Source of the DNA: Vermamoeba vermiformis
Taxonomy: Eukaryota; Tubulinea; Echinamoebida
Reading direction: 5' to 3'
Length of the DNA stretch: 64,000 nt
Assembly (NCBI GenBank): GCA_045837725.1
Contig: JBEWZL010000136.1
Location: 62,001 to 126,000, forward strand
Below, in pieces: positions 44,858 to 58,779 of the stretch. The notes below the pieces were generated by a model. It was not told the origin of the DNA and did no database searches. It was given only the letters and a program-made list of their open reading frames with translations. How positions within the stretch are numbered: position 1 is the stretch's first letter; each line of letters begins with the position of its first letter. The position numbers and the translations under genes were made by a program.

Positions 44858-47800
44858 TCAATTTATTACGAACTGCTGTTTCAGCATTTTGTCTAATTTT
44901 TCAATGACTACAGGTAGTGGTGTTCGTTTTTCAGGCTCGTGTGTCCAGCAGCCAGTAATCAACTCAGCGTAGTCTGCAGGACAACCAGCGGGAATGACTT
45001 CACGTTGGCCGGCCGCTACAAAGTTTTCCATCTCCAATTTGCTATTGAAGGCAGCGTAGGGTTGTTGTTGCGTAATAATGACCCACAGCAAGATACCAAA
45101 GCTGTAAATGTCCGCTTCTTTGCTATAGTTCTTTTTTATCGTTACTTCTGGGGCCATGTAGATTGGCGTGCCAACGTTTCTGGTAAACTGTTCCATTTCT
45201 TCCTCGCCAAATCTTCTTGCACAACCAAAATCGCTCAAGCGAATCATGTTTGACGAGTTCACATCGAGAGATTCCACGAGCACGTTATCAGCTTTGATGT
45301 CGCGATGAAGCACGTTGTTTTGGTGAAGAAAATGAATCGCTTTTGCCACCTCCAACGCGATCTGCAATTTCGTCGCGTAAGGTAATTTCTTCGCCATCCA
45401 TCTTTCCAAACTTCCATTTGCAAGATACTCTGTAACTATAGCGAGTTTTCCAGGCAGTTTTGATGCACCAATGAGTGACACTATTCCAGGATTCTTCAAC
45501 TCGGACAAAAATTGTATCTCTTTCTCAAAACCTTTCATCTTTTTTGGTTCAAGGTCTTGACATTTCAGCATCTTCACAGCCACTATATTGCCGTTGTAAT
45601 TGCCTCTGTAAACAACACCAAATCCTCCCTCGCCAATCGGTGCTGAGTCCAAAACGATATCATCAACATCGATCCAAATAGAAGGATTTGCGACGATGTC
45701 ACAAGGAATGTAGAAGTGCTTGCCTATCTCAGGCATTTCTACGCCGATCAAGGCAGTCGCATTTGTTGACACGTTGAGTTCCAGCTTGAATTGGACTGTG
45801 TCATCGGCAGTGGCATTTGAATCGTAAACGCTTGGTCGGCTTGCTCTCCAACGGTGGTCTAGGACAACTTCATCAGGATGAGCAGTGAGCTGAAGTTTTT
45901 GCGTCCGTGGTGGATGGAATATTATTGGAAAGTTGCCGCCTTTCTTCGAGGCATCCATCAGTGGGATGTTCAGATCTGTTGTCTTTGACAGTGTTTTTTT
46001 GCTCTGATGCAACGTTGATATTGCTAACTTGAATCCGCCTTGCCACTTCACTTCAATTGTGTCCGTATATTCCTGATTGACGTTGAATTTCGTTTCTCCT
46101 CCGAACGTCAACCGGGTCTTTGAAAAAGTGACAGGGAGGAGGTCAAGTTTGGTGGCTAGCTTCGATTCTACAGGCGCTTTCCAAGTCGGTAACAATCGGT
46201 ACTTGAAATCGTCAATGCCGTATGTAGCCTTGTTGTACGTGATTTGACGTCGTTGATTAATTTTTCTTCGTACGAAAATGATAGTGAGAATGACGCCAGC
46301 AATGAGAGCACCGCCAACAAACACAACAATCATAGATATCGTTGCATCTGATATGCGAACACGTAATTTAACTGGCTCACTCGTAAGCGAGTCTGCTGGG
46401 TTCGTTAGCTCAACGCTGATTAGATCTCCATTCATGGCATAGCTGGCTTCAAACGTCAAAACTCTGCCCGTTTCCTATTCAATGATTAATTGCTGCACTT
46501 TTATGTTTTTCAATTACAACTTACTGCTTCAATTGGCTCACCATTACGTAGCCATTGATAAGTTATTCGATCATTTGGAGTAGCCGTCGCGGACAAGGTG
46601 ACGATGTTTCCTGATTGGACGTCGTACACTGGTTGATTATAAATGGGTTGTTGAAGAACTGGGCCTCCAAGAATTGCGACTGTAGTTACTGATCGCTTCA
46701 CGTACGAGCCTCGGTTTCTGTTATGACCGATGTAGATCTCATAGTGTCCACTATTGGCATTAGAGACATTGGCTAGTGTCAGAGACGTGTCGTGTGCTCC
46801 TAGTGAAGTGAACGCATGAGTTAATGCACGCTAGTAAACAATTTGTTTCCGGTTACCTTCAATCTCCTCGTTTTCGCGGTACCACTGGATTTCTAAGACG
46901 TCATACCTCTTCGTTGAAAGCGTGACACTGAGAGTGAGAGCTTCTCCTTCAAACACGTTGCTGTTGGTACCGTTGAGCGATTGAACTTGGAGTTGAACAA
47001 CGACAACACGGAACTCGTAGGGTCCCGTCGAGCCAGCGAGGTTGTGCATATAAAGCTGATACTTTCCGCTCATTCTAAAACCCACTTCTGAAATTTCCAA
47101 AGGACCAGTGTTGTTCGTTAAGAAAGTGCCGTTGTGTCTCCATTCGTACGTCACACCAAAGTCGTTCGAGTCCACATTGACTATCAAACTTGTAGTCACC
47201 AATACTTCGTAAACTTTTTGTAAAGGTGTTTGTAATGTCGGTTTGGTAACAACTATTATCATTAATTGATCTGAAACAGAACCAGATGGATTGCTAGCTG
47301 TCACCTTCACGTATGTACCGTTGTACTGCAATCCAACTCTGGTCACTTGAAAAGTAGCTGCGGCATCAGCCAAGACTACACTATCATTGACGCTCCATGT
47401 GTAGGTCACTCCAGTGCCAAGTGCATTAGCCTGTAATAGTAATGTACTGTTGACGGGGATGGGGAAGATCGTGGGAAATCGTCTAACAAAATCTGGGGGG
47501 GGATGAATAAGTACGAAGGCAGTGTTGCTCACAACAGAACCTGAGGGATTTTGCACACGAACAATCGCGTTAAATCTCGTGACAACATTTGGCACTTCGA
47601 TAGTTGAGCGATCAGCTGTTTTCGGCACGAAGTTGAGTGCTGGCTGCAATATCCATGTGTATGTTAAGTTGTTGCCCAGTGCTTGAATGCTCAGCTCAGC
47701 GGACCGGTTCATAAAGACTGATATTGGTGTTGGCATCTGTTGCACGATTACGGGAGCAGGTTCCAGCTTCAAGGTGAAATTCACTGAGCTTGAAAAGCCA

Positions 47801-49789
47801 TTGACATTGTATGCTTCGCCACGTATAACTAGTCCGTTGTCTTGCCCGCTCAAGGGCCACAACATGAGCTCAGGCGAGTCTTTGAAATACTGAAACTCGG
47901 AGCCACGGAACCATCTATATTGCACTCCTTGGCCAGTCGCATTGATGTATAACACGGGCGACTGGTCAACGAAGTAGAAGAGGGGCGATTCTGAGTGGCC
48001 CGTGATCTCGGGCGCTGGTTCAGGATGAACCCACATTACAGGACCAACTGTCGAGCCTGTTGGGTTGATGGCCTCTAATTGGTAACTCGTTGATACTATA
48101 GCGGGGTCCAACTGCACTTCTAACGTGGTTTCATTGCGTTGAATGATCGTGTTATTGTTTTTGATCCACCGGAAAGACAGGTCTTCGCCCACCACAAGAT
48201 TCGTCAAGTCCAACGTGATGGTCTGATTTAGCAGCGCAAAATACTCGAAAGGATTATCCGCAAGGAATTCTGGTGGTGGCTTGATAATAAGCTTCATTGG
48301 CTCGGAGTCCACAAACCCATTAGGATTAGAGACTCGGACAATTATTTCCGCAGAGCTGGTGAGGTCTGTTGCTGTTACTTGCATAGATGTAAGTCCAGTT
48401 GCTCGCTCTTCCAAAACTCCATTAATGAGCCATTCGTATTGCAAGCTCTCGCCGATAGCAACGACCGAGAAAGTCACATTTTGCATTGGCCACACTGATG
48501 CTGGATCTACCGAGAGCGACGATATAACAGGCGAAGGATAGGCTAGAATAGTACTAACATCTGATGTGATAGTATGGCCGTTTGCACTGACGCTAACGAC
48601 GTAGTGTGTGTCATTGTCGGCGAAACTAAAATCCGTTAAGTTGTAGCTTGGCGTGTTTGCTCCTCTGATGGGAATGCCTTCTCTACACCATTGATAATTG
48701 ACGTCGAAGTTCCCTTCTGAGTTAAATAGATTAGAACGGAAAGTACTGAAAACTTGTCTTACTTAACACTCGAACATCCAGCTGGATCGAGTCACCAAGA
48801 AACAGAAAAACTTCGCTTGGCGGGTTTGCAATTATAGCAAATGGCGAACTATACAGCACTATTTGTAGCTCCGTATGTTGTTCGCATGCAGCCTCAATTC
48901 TTACGGAATATTCGCCGTAATCTGCGGGCTGAAAGTTTGCAAAGTTTAAAGAATTGGCTCGGGAGATTATTCTTCCTTCTTTGCTCCAAATGAATTGAAG
49001 ATCAGGCCCAGTGGCGTCTACCTGCAAGGTAAATGGCCTTCCAACTTCCGCTTGCAAAATAGGACTGAATTGACGAATTACAAGGGGCGGACAAACCCTG
49101 AGCGTAGCAGCGTTGGATGTGACACTTGCTTGACAGGCATCGTGAAGGCGAACGGAATATTGGCCACCATTGACAAGCTGAACAGATGGTATCGTATATG
49201 TGGGCTGCCTAGCACCAGCTATCGGTTGGCCGTTAAACAGCCATTGATAGGAGAGCTGAGATCCAGATGCGCCGACCAAAAATTGAACTGGATGGCCAAT
49301 CAAAGATTGTGCATTATTAGGGTGCTGACCAATTAACAAGGGTAGACAACGTAGATTAAAGACGGGAGAAAAGGGTCCTGATGAGAAGAAAGGAGTACGG
49401 CACTTGGTACCTAAAAGAGCAATGGGCTTTTTGTATTGAAGGCTAAAACGTCCATCTCCAATTCTATCTACATTCCATTGAAACTCCGTGACCGCCGTTG
49501 AAAGACCAGCAGCAATTATTGAGCATCCTTGTGTTTGTGTGCCGGGACAAAACTGGATTTGATAACCAGCGCAAACAGGAAATGCCCATCGCCATCTCAA
49601 TTGAATAGATTGCCCAAGGGTAACTATTCCGCCGTTAGGGGTAACAGTAAGTTCCTGACCTATTCAAATAAATATTGGTATCAACAACAAAAAGAAACGG
49701 GCTTTTATTTGCTTACCAATTGACTCGCCAAAGTAAATTGGCAACAATAATATTAATATGCCAAAGTATTTTGCTTTTGCGGTCTTCAT
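44858..49789 (-). CDS. Receptor kinase B: multi-Ig ectodomain, one TM, TKL-type kinase
   Basis: ATG 49789 (MKTAKAKYFGILILLLPIYF) makes a signal peptide; an ATG 5 bases upstream stops after two codons. Order as in receptor A: Kre9/KNH-like start (LTVTPNGGIVTLGQSIQLRW), about eleven Ig-like repeats (LSYQWLFNGQPI, LQFIWSKEGR, LQYEWLINGV, VQYRWFRGSE, LTYTWILQP, VTYTWSVND, VTYEWRHNGT, ITYQWLRNGE), TM helix (VVFVGGALIAGVILTIIFV), MSP-like segment (VTFSKTRLTFGGETKFNVNQ) and kinase: IGEGGFGVVYRG, VAVKMLK, HRDIKADNVLV, DFGCA, APEV. Stop at 44858. The two genes are tandem (start of A to stop of B about 170 bases) and share exon structure, so one is a duplicate. The kinase halves are very close, the ectodomains less so, as expected if ligands differ. 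Confidence 0.9.
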
Positions 49790-49968
49790 TGCATTATCAA
49801 AACTAAAGAATAAATCTTGGTGATGTGAGTGACGAGTGACAGCGGCAAAATCCCGACCCAGGCTGAAATTTCTTTGTATTGCTTCCGTTGCGTTCTAATT
49901 ATAAGCGAGTGCTAAAATGTCGAATGGAACAAGTTCGAGCCCACTTATGCACTTTTTGTCGGAGTTAA

Positions 49969-52225
49969 CTACTTGACTACGTGGTGCTCGAGACATTGTT
50001 TGAGAGTGTCGATAGAGCACGGTTTCATCAAGAAGTCATCCATTCCTGCTTTCAGTGCCATTGTTCTCTTCTCTTCCACTGCGTGTGCTGTCAGCGCTAC
50101 TATCGGCGTTGCCACGCCCATTTCACGAAGCTCTGCTGCTGCCTCAATGCCATCTACAAGGTTAAAATAAGTATTATAGTCATCGCATTGCCTTCTGTAC
50201 CTTTGACAGGCATCTCCAAGTCCAATAAGATGATGTCATACTTTGGTCGAGGTGTCAACTTCATCTTCTCAACTGCGATCTGACCATTCGATGCCACGTC
50301 AACGTCACAGCCAAGCTTTTGCAATTGCCCCCTATATAACATATGTTACTCACTATGTTTATCTTTTTAGTAACGTTGGCTTACTTGATGACGACTTGGT
50401 TGATTGGATTGTCTTCCACAAGTAGAATGCTCTGCGACCCATCACCAATAGTAACAAACAACGATTCGGCATTTTCACTTGGTGTTACTACAACTGTGGT
50501 GCCGCCATCGTCGTCGATTGGAATCCAGAAAGTGAAGTGACTTCCTTTGTCTTGTCCATCACTATAAACTGAGGTGAGCACGTGTCTTATACCAAAACGG
50601 GCACGTACCTTCGAACGCTGATTGCACCTTGCATGAGCTTTGCCAACAGCAAGCATATGTTCAATCCAAGCCCTGTGCCACCAACGACTTGACCGTTCTT
50701 CTTCAACGATGCTTGTTCGAATGCTGAGAAGATTGACTCGAAGTCTTGAGTGTTGATGCCAACGCCTGTGTCCGTCACTGAAAATCGAACGAACTGCCCT
50801 GCACTCGACCAGTCTTTGGTCATTGTGTTTGGTGCATTCAATGCGTTGGTGATCCCGTCTCTCGTGTCAACATCAACGCGAAGTGAGATCGATCCTTCGT
50901 TCGTGAACTTGACTGCATTCGAAAGCAAGTTGACGAGTATTTGTTTGATCTTCACTTTGTCATTCTTGATTGACTTGGGAACGAGAGGAGATACCTCTGC
51001 CGTGAAGTTAAGTAATTTCTTTTGGCTCAATAGAGGAGAAACAACTCGTGCCGCCTCTTCAACGAGCTCTCTCAGTTTGATCTTTTCGGTAATTAGCTTC
51101 ATCTTTCCTGCTTCGATCTAAGCAATGGTTAATGAGCAGGTGCCAAGTTACACGTGTCTCGTTATTACGTATCAAGTCACATACCTTTGAGAAGTCGAGA
51201 ATGTCATTGATCACTTGCAAAAGGTTGGTCGAGCACGACCTGGCGATGTTAATCAACTTGACGTATTCATCAGTCAATGGCGCGAACTTGAGAATGTCGA
51301 TTGCTCCGATGATGCCTGATAACGGCGTTCTGAAGAAGTCAGTGACACGTGCCATTGACATGAAGATGAAGCGGAATAATCCGCTGCAAGGAATTTACAC
51401 TTACCTTAGCTCGTGGCTCATTCTGCATACAAACTCGTTCTTCAACTTATCCGCTTTTTCAAGCCGATGCAATGCCTCGCTGAATTTCAGTAAGTTGAAG
51501 ATCATAAACATTCCCTCCGTTATTAATCGATTTATGTAAGCCTGCCTAAACAATCAAAATTATTGCAATGTTTGCGGTTAATAATTCCAAGCAACCTACC
51601 AGAGAGGATAGAGATCGCGATCGGGTGCCAATTTTTGTTGATTGAGCATGAAAACGTATCCCATTATTAAATTGCTTATCATGCCAACTACCACGCCTTC
51701 TACACCTAAAATTCTTGCATTAACGAAAAAACGTGTGATCGGAGTAAGGCCGTACCTAAGGCGAGACCATCAACAATCAAATACGCTGAGCTTTGCATTA
51801 CAAATACATCAAATCCACTTTCAGATGGTGTATTTAAATACGCAAATATCCCTATAATGGTAAAACACGTGAACGCTGCTTTTCGTTCGGAATCCGTAAC
51901 GCAAAATAGGTATATTATAAGCGCACTGACAAAAGGTGCTGCTAATGAACTCGCTCGGTAAGGTCCACCCATTGTATAAGTAAAACCTGAATTTTTAAAA
52001 AAATAATTAAAACTTGAAATTGTTATTAAGCTTCAATGATAGCCCTTGTTTACCTGATAATATCAAAATAAATTGCAATATTCCAAATAAAAAGAAGCGA
52101 TAAAAGGCTCGTATAAATAAATCAGCTTTGGCAATGCTAGATCCGCCAACCCGTTTCGGTCTCCAAACATTGGTCGTGATCCATGACACAACGAAGTCTT
52201 CTTGATCCCGAAACCAGTTGCTCAT
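49969..52225 (-). CDS. Membrane hybrid histidine kinase D
   Basis: ATG 52225 (MSNWFRDQEDFVVSWITTNV) with signature WRPKRVGGSSIAKADLFIRA, then membrane helices including FFLFGILQFILILSG, AAPFVSALIIYLFC and FTIIGIFAYL, with the TDSERKAA loop. H box RMSHELR|TPLSGIIG, N box NLLSNAVKFT, G1 DTGVGIN, G2 GGTGLGLNI, receiver LLVEDNPINQVVIK, IILLDLEMPVKG, LTAHAVEEKR and MALKAGMDDFLMKPCS, then a short tail HHVVK and stop at 49969. The HATPase exon is almost the same as in kinase E (KLITEKIKLRELVEEAARVV against KLMTEKIKLRELVEEAAQVI), so D and E are the closest pair. All motifs are intact. Confidence 0.88.
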
Positions 52226-52501
52226 CGTAGCATTGAAATTAAAAATAACACAATTTCACGTTTGATTAATTTTGTGGATTTACTTTCTGCCAAAAAAGGC
52301 GTTGAAATCGAATATCAGCAACTTTCTTTAAACAACATTATCTTAAATGTTACGACGAAATGTTGCAACGACATAAAAGTGCTACCTTCAGTAGCAACGT
52401 GGCTTCTTCGGCGCTTTCGGAGCTATTTTTGTGACCAATAAAACTTTTCGTGAATGGATGCTGGCCGTCGACGCAACTCCGAAGCCTTTCATAAAAAGAG
52501 A

Positions 52502-54800
52502 TTAAACATTGGAATTTGTTCTAACCAACGGTAATTTCTTCGGTTGTCGCAAGCCATCCAAGCACTGTTTGAGAGTATCGATTGAACACGGTTTCATCAA
52601 GAAGTCATCCATTCCTGCTTTCAGTGCCATTGTTCTCTTCTCTTCCACTGCGTGTGCTGTCAGTGCTACTATCGGCGTCTTCACACCCAGTTCACGCAGT
52701 TCGGCAGCTGTAGTAACACCGTCTACCCAAGAAATTAATTCCAGTTAGTGTATTGTTGGTACGATGTACCTTTAACGGGCATTTCCAAATCCAACAAGAT
52801 CAAGTCATAGTGCGGACGCGGTGTCAAACTCATCTTCTGAACCGCGATCTGGCCATTCGATGCCACGTCTACTTCACAGCCTAATTTAACTAATTGACCC
52901 CTAAAGTTCGATTATTAGTCTTAGTATCTTTCTATATTAACAAACTAAGTATCACTCACTTAATGACCAGCTGGTTGACTGGATTGTCTTCAACGAGCAG
53001 AACGACCTTGCCAGAGGTGCCAGCGACTCGAGGAGAATCACTACTTGGGCTTAATGCAACAGCTGATAGAGCAAGCTCGTCGTCGTATGGAATCCAAAAA
53101 GTAAACTGGCTCCCTCTCTCTGGTCCGTCACTACAACGCGTGTCAAAAGCGCACGTTACATAGTTCGTTGATCACGTACCTTTTAACGCTGATAGCACCT
53201 TTCATCAACTCAATGAGCAACAGACAAATATTCAGCCCGAGGCCTGTGCCACCAAGGACTTGACCGTTCTTCTTCAACGATGCTTGTTCGAATGCTGAGA
53301 AGATTGACTCGAAGTCTTGAGTGTTGATGCCAACGCCTGTGTCGGCCACCGAAAAACGAACGAACTTTGTTCCAATCGTTCTGTCTTTGGTCAGCGTGTT
53401 GGGAGCAGTGAGTGATCTGCTGATCCCGTCTCTCGTGTCAACATCAACGCGAAGTGATATTGACCCTTCGTTCGTGAACTTGACTGCATTTGAAAGCAAG
53501 TTGACGAGTATTTGTTTGATCTTCACTTTGTCATTCTTGATTGATTTGGGAACGAGAGGAGATACCTCGGTTGTGAATGTGATCGACTTCTTTTGGTTCA
53601 ATAGAGGTGATATCACTTGTGCAGCCTCTTCAACGAGCTCTCTCAGTTTGATCTTCTCGGTCATCAGCTTCATCTTGCCTGCTTCGATCTAAGCAACGAG
53701 TTAGCGATCAGGTACCAAGTTCCGCGTGTCATGCGATGACGTCATCATGTCACATACCTTTGAGAAGTCAAGAATGTCATTGATCACTTGTAATAGATTC
53801 GTGGAGCATGTCTTGGCAATGTTGATGAGTTTGACGTATTCATCAGTCAGTGGTGCGAACTTGAGAATGTCGATTGCTCCGATGATGCCTGATAACGGCG
53901 TTCTGTAGAAGCAGGTCAATGAATAGTAACGCGTCGCTACTTCTTATCGTTATTCGTACCTGAGCTCGTGGCTCATTCTGCACAAGAATTCAGTTTTGTG
54001 CTTGTCCGCCTGCTCGAAGCGAGTGAACGTTTCAGAGAACTTGGCAATATTTATCACCATAAACATTCCCTCGGAAAATACACGGCTGGCAAAAGCTTCC
54101 CTATGAATAAGCAAACATAAATCCCTTATTGAACGAAAAAATTGTTCCGCTTACCATTCGTGTGCGAGATCTCTTTCCGGCATTAACTTTTGTTGATTAC
54201 GCATAAATATATAGCCCATAAAGAAATTGCATAGCATCGCAATCAAAACGCCTTCGAAGCCTATTAAAGAAACCACACGGTAAATTTCGTTTCAAAAAAA
54301 CTTCTGTCACGTACCTAAAGCAAGCCCATTTATGATGATAAACGCTGAACTTTGCATAACAAACACGTCAAATCCTTGTTCCGATGGAGTGGTAAAATAA
54401 ATTGCAAGGCCAATCACTAGGAACGCCGTGTACGATGCCTTTCGTTCCGAATCTGTCACACAAAATATGTATATCGTCAAGGCACTGACAAATGGCGCTG
54501 CTAATGATCCCGCACGATAAGGTCCTTGCTCGGTGTAATATAGACCTAGAAATTGACATTAACAATTTTTGAAATTGTAATAAATTATTAAATTAATTCG
54601 TGCCTATTATAATTCATTGAAATGATACCTGATGCTACGAAAATAAACTGTGGTATTGCAATAACAAATAATCTAAAAAATGCTCGAATAAACAGATCAG
54701 CCTTGGCAATGCTCGATCCGCCAACCCGCTTCGGCCGCCACATATGAGTGGTGATCCATGATATAGCGTAATCTTCTCGGTGGCGGTACCAGTTGGTCAT
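52502..54800 (-). CDS. Membrane hybrid histidine kinase E
   Basis: ATG 54800 (MTNWYRHREDYAISWITTHM) with WRPKRVGGSSIAKADLFIRA, five to six hydrophobic helices (FRLFVIAIPQFIFVASG and others), TDSERKAS loop, H box with intron after HELR, LNQKKSITFTTEVSPLVPKS in the HisKA-HATPase linker, N box NLLSNAVKFT, G1 DTGVGIN, G2 GGTGLGLNI, receiver LLVEDNPVNQLVIK, LILLDLEMPVKG, and LTAHAVEEKR before MALKAGMDDFLMKPCS. It ends at 52502 with a longer basic tail (GLRQPKKLPLVRTNSNV). Tandem with D at about 280 bases. Apparently functional. Confidence 0.88.
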
Positions 54801-55432
54801 GATGTTGCCAACAGGTTTATTTAAAATAAATCACGCGCTTCTGAGAAGCATCTAACACAACGCAACAAACACAAACTGGCACGCTTTATTGTAATAACGG
54901 ATATCACTCAATGATTCTAGAATTCAAACCTTTTGCGAATCATTTGCCGTAGTTGCGATTAAAGGTAACCGATCAATAATTAATGCTAAAAATAAGCTAG
55001 CTTTTATTCATTAAGTCTATTATATGAAGCATTATTTTACAATTATTTACAAGTCTCCTAGGAGTCAGATTAGAAAAAATTATTTTAAAATCTGCTAGTC
55101 CGATCCGAAAATAGGCCCGAAAAGAATAGATTCTCAAACACCTTATTTGGTCCACCCAAAGGTTCTTGCTAAGATGCAATTGAAGCTATTGGCTAGTTGA
55201 TCTTACGGCAGTTCGGATTTCAAAAACACAAGTAAGACTTTCTTCGAGGCGAAGGTAGGATTTTTTGTCGATAAAGCACGTGAAATACAAGCTAGCAGCA
55301 CATGATTGGCCAAGCCTTTTTGACATCTGTCAGCAATTCTTCTTCTCCTTTTATTACGCGTTTCATTCAAAAAACGAAACCCAATAATTGATTTCACGTT
55401 TTGGCTTGATTCATTTTCATTCGAACGAAAAG
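54801..55432. other. Divergent intergenic region
   Basis: About 630 bases between kinase E and the surface-protein gene, which read away from each other, so it holds two promoters. No gene, RNA or repeat was recognised; open frames here have no domain or splice support. Confidence 0.45.
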
Positions 55433-58400
55433 ATGGCAACAAGGGCTCGGTTTCTACTAACGCTGTTCTTTAGCGTATTTTTTGTTGCATCCGTTTACAG
55501 CGTTCCCCAACTCCGTTTCTTGAACGCTCAATTCTACAACAACACAATTGGCTTTACTACCAGCCTAACAAATACAACTGGAACATTTGCTTTAACGGGT
55601 GATTTCCCAGCACTCTACTATCGTGGCATTGCTCACACTGTTTACTTGCCACTTCCATCTTCTGTTTACGGCTACCTCAACACCCCGCAAACGTATTATG
55701 CTTATAATACAAATGATGATTACTGGCCACACAACCCATTGGCGAATTTGACGGTTACTCTGACCAACAACCAAAGCTACAGTCTCATCTACGTTGCTCA
55801 AACGGATACTGAAAGGAGAGACAATGTTACTGGCAACTATGCGCTTACTACGAACTTCCCTACTCCGCAATTGTTCTTGTTCGAGGAAATTCCTACTTAT
55901 CTTGGTACTTTTGTCAAGATCGTGAACGTTGCTGGTAAGCACATCCGCCAAAGAAATTAGTTTCTTCTTATCCTTACGGAAGCATGAGAGTCACCTTGGA
56001 TTATTATGGCGACTACGATGTTCCTTTTGGAGGCTCAACCGACTTCATCGAAGTGAATTCAAACGAATATTTGTCCTTTGTGGCTCATTTCCCAGGCTTT
56101 AACAGTAAGAAAAATCTACAGAGAAGTGATTAATATTGATACTAACGCATAAATCAAACAGAAACCGCTCAAATTTGGGTTTACAACTTCACATCTAATG
56201 TGATCTACATTCGTGGTGATATTGGTAGTCCGTTTGACTTCAGCTTTGACACCACATCGATCAACTTGGAACAACTCCAGCAACAACCTGCCAATCCTCC
56301 AGTAGTATCTGTTCCTCCAGTTGATGTTCCAGCGTGGACCTGCAAGATCAGATTCATCAATGGCCTTAACAGCGATTATTATTATACTTTAACAATCTCC
56401 AATCAAAGTGCAGTTGTACATTCAATTTCAACCAAATACATTAGCGAATATGAATACTTCTTCGGCAGCGCTGGTTATTACACCGTAGAAGTTCAAGATC
56501 CGTACGAGAATAGTACTTTCGGCGTGGATGTCTTTCTGGAGAATTCCCAGAGTTATACCCTAATTAGTAACAGCTATTACGGTATAATCTTAGTTCAAGA
56601 CTTTCCGAATATCTACAGCCAGGATTTAAGCTACGTGCAAGTGGTTTACAACGGTAACTATTTCGAGTAAAGCATTCATTATGGTCGTATATTAACGACC
56701 ATATCTTAGTGGATCATATTGCCTTCATCGATTTGTTCACGGATAGGTGGGGCTGGCAAAAACCGTACGTGCACAACGGCGACTACTCTCCTTTTTCCTT
56801 CTCTCCGGACAGTTATGGAGGCTTGGCTAGCATTTCTGTGTATTCCGACAATTTTACAGGTATTACTGCGCAGCTCTCATACTTCGATGCATCTAACATC
56901 GACTAATAGTAAGCAATAACTTCTTCATGCCTAACGGAACTGCCACGACCATTTATATCCTGGGTTCAACTCCGAACGTTGGTTTTTACATTGACACGAA
57001 GCAATTGCCTGTGCCGATGGGTCCTCTTTGTACCAACGGCGTTCTTGAAAGCAACGGAGTTTGCAATTGCTTTTCAGGGTAGGTGGAAAACCGTTGCGTA
57101 GAAATGTACTTACTAATTTATTTGTAGGTTTTACTCCGACAACTCGTCGCCGTACAAGTGCAACGTGCCTAGTCCATCTTATTGTACTTTAAGGAATCAA
57201 AGTGACGCTCTGAGCAATGACTTTGTCCCGTACATGAATTGGTGGGCTACCGCGCAAGTCAACGGCAATCAATTGTTCGTCAGCATTTTATCCGAGCTCG
57301 TAAAGAATCGCCGCACCCTGATCGAGCTCCCGAACCCCCAATGCAACTTCCTGAATAGTCCCCAATACTATCAAATGACGTCCCAGAACTGCCAAGATCG
57401 TTTTGATATTCAATTTCCATTCGTTGAGTGTGGCTTTACGAAAGTATCAACACCTTACGAAGACTTCTACAAAGGCACTGTGCACGTGAAACAGATCGAT
57501 CAAGTGACAGTTGGAGGCATGACAACAGAACGAGTGATTGACACACCATTCCCAATCTCCATCAGAATGCCAAAACAACTCGCTGTAAGTCTAAACATTC
57601 CAACTGCCACTCTCTAACGTTGTTGTATCAGGTTGAATCATATGTGCAAGTGTTCGGTCCTCCGAGTCTTGCCATCGACGCAGCATTCGTTGGTCAAACA
57701 GTGAGCACTGAGACTCAGTCAGGCGATCTTCAATACGTCTCTGGAGTGCAATATCCTCTTCAAATCGAAGCAGTACAGCTCGTTGACTTGCCTTACGGAG
57801 TCTACGCGTGGGTCGAGCTTGTGAATGTCAACTGCACCGACTTCGGTCCTTGCGTTCAACGTCTTGAAGTGCACATCAACACAACGAGCTGTCAGATCTC
57901 AGGCACTTATCGCATGGTGGTGTCACTGAGCTGTCGAAGCGATCAAGGATGTCCTGATGAAGCAAAGAACGGTACTCAAGCATTCATCGAGTCACGCATT
58001 GTGTCACAAAGCTTGTGCAGTGAAGTTGGTGTGGACATTGATCTCAATGGGTACATTCAAGCGTACACCGATGCCACCTTCTCTTCGCCAGCATTGGCAT
58101 TCTATCCAGGACAGTAAGTAGTGAACGAAGAAAGCCTAATGAGGTGCAGTACTAACATCGATGTAGGTCTGCGTACTTCATGATCAACGCGTACTCATCA
58201 CGTGTCAGCTTGTCAAAAGTGACACTCGAATCAGTGTACTACTACGGACCAAACATCAACTTCCAGTACTTGTTCTTCAACGGCAATCAGACAGACATTG
58301 CCATGTCAAGCAACTTTGTGAGTGGATCGATGGGAAGCTCACAAGCATGGTTCGGTCTTGACGTGAGCGTGAGCACTCCTCAGTCGGGCGACAACACGCT

Positions 58401-58779
58401 GTTCAAGCTGTATCAAGGTCAAAACGGCGTGTACAACTTTGTTGCGGTTGTTGATGTCGAGTGGTTCGTTGCAAACTCATCGTCAAGTGTCACTCCGGTT
58501 GGACCTCCAGTGGAACCATCCAATCAACCCACTGACCCAGGAGCACCATTCACGTTCAAGAAGAGAATGGCACTGCAAGGCTCTGTGTCGAATCAAGGCT
58601 CACAGTTCACAGCACAAGTGCAAATTGCAGGTCCCACTCCATCGTCACAACAACCTCCTCAACAACAGCAACAACAAACGCCCGTTGTGGCTTCCAAACC
58701 TGACGATAAGCCTGTCTCTTCTGGTGTTTCGTTGATTGCTTCGTGGTTAGTTTTCTTCGTTATGTTCGTAACTCTTTAA
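55433..58779 (+). CDS. Large secreted surface protein, DUF4397-like N-terminus, probable GPI anchor
   Basis: ATG 55433 (MATRARFLLTLFFSVFFVAS) starts a signal peptide; an in-frame ATG upstream would put charge before it. Eight or so exons. The first half has two beta-rich repeats (VPQLRFLNAQFYNNTIGFTT and WTCKIRFINGLNSDYYYTLT) that resemble secreted DUF4397 domains. A short Cys motif (CTNGVLESNGVCNCFSGFYS) looks like a partial EGF-like unit. The second half, shared with the convergent gene at 59-61 kb, runs from TLRNQSDALSNDFVPYMNWW through DRFDIQFPFVECGFT, YPLQIEAVQLVDLPYG, DIDLNGYIQAYTD and FYPGQ to SRVSLSKVTLESV. It recalls a ZP-like fold with paired Cys (speculative). The C-terminus is Pro/Gln-rich and ends in a hydrophobic tail (LIASWLVFFVMFVTL), as in GPI-anchored proteins. 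Many N-glycosylation sites. Function unknown; cell-surface adhesion or recognition is inferred. Confidence 0.75.
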
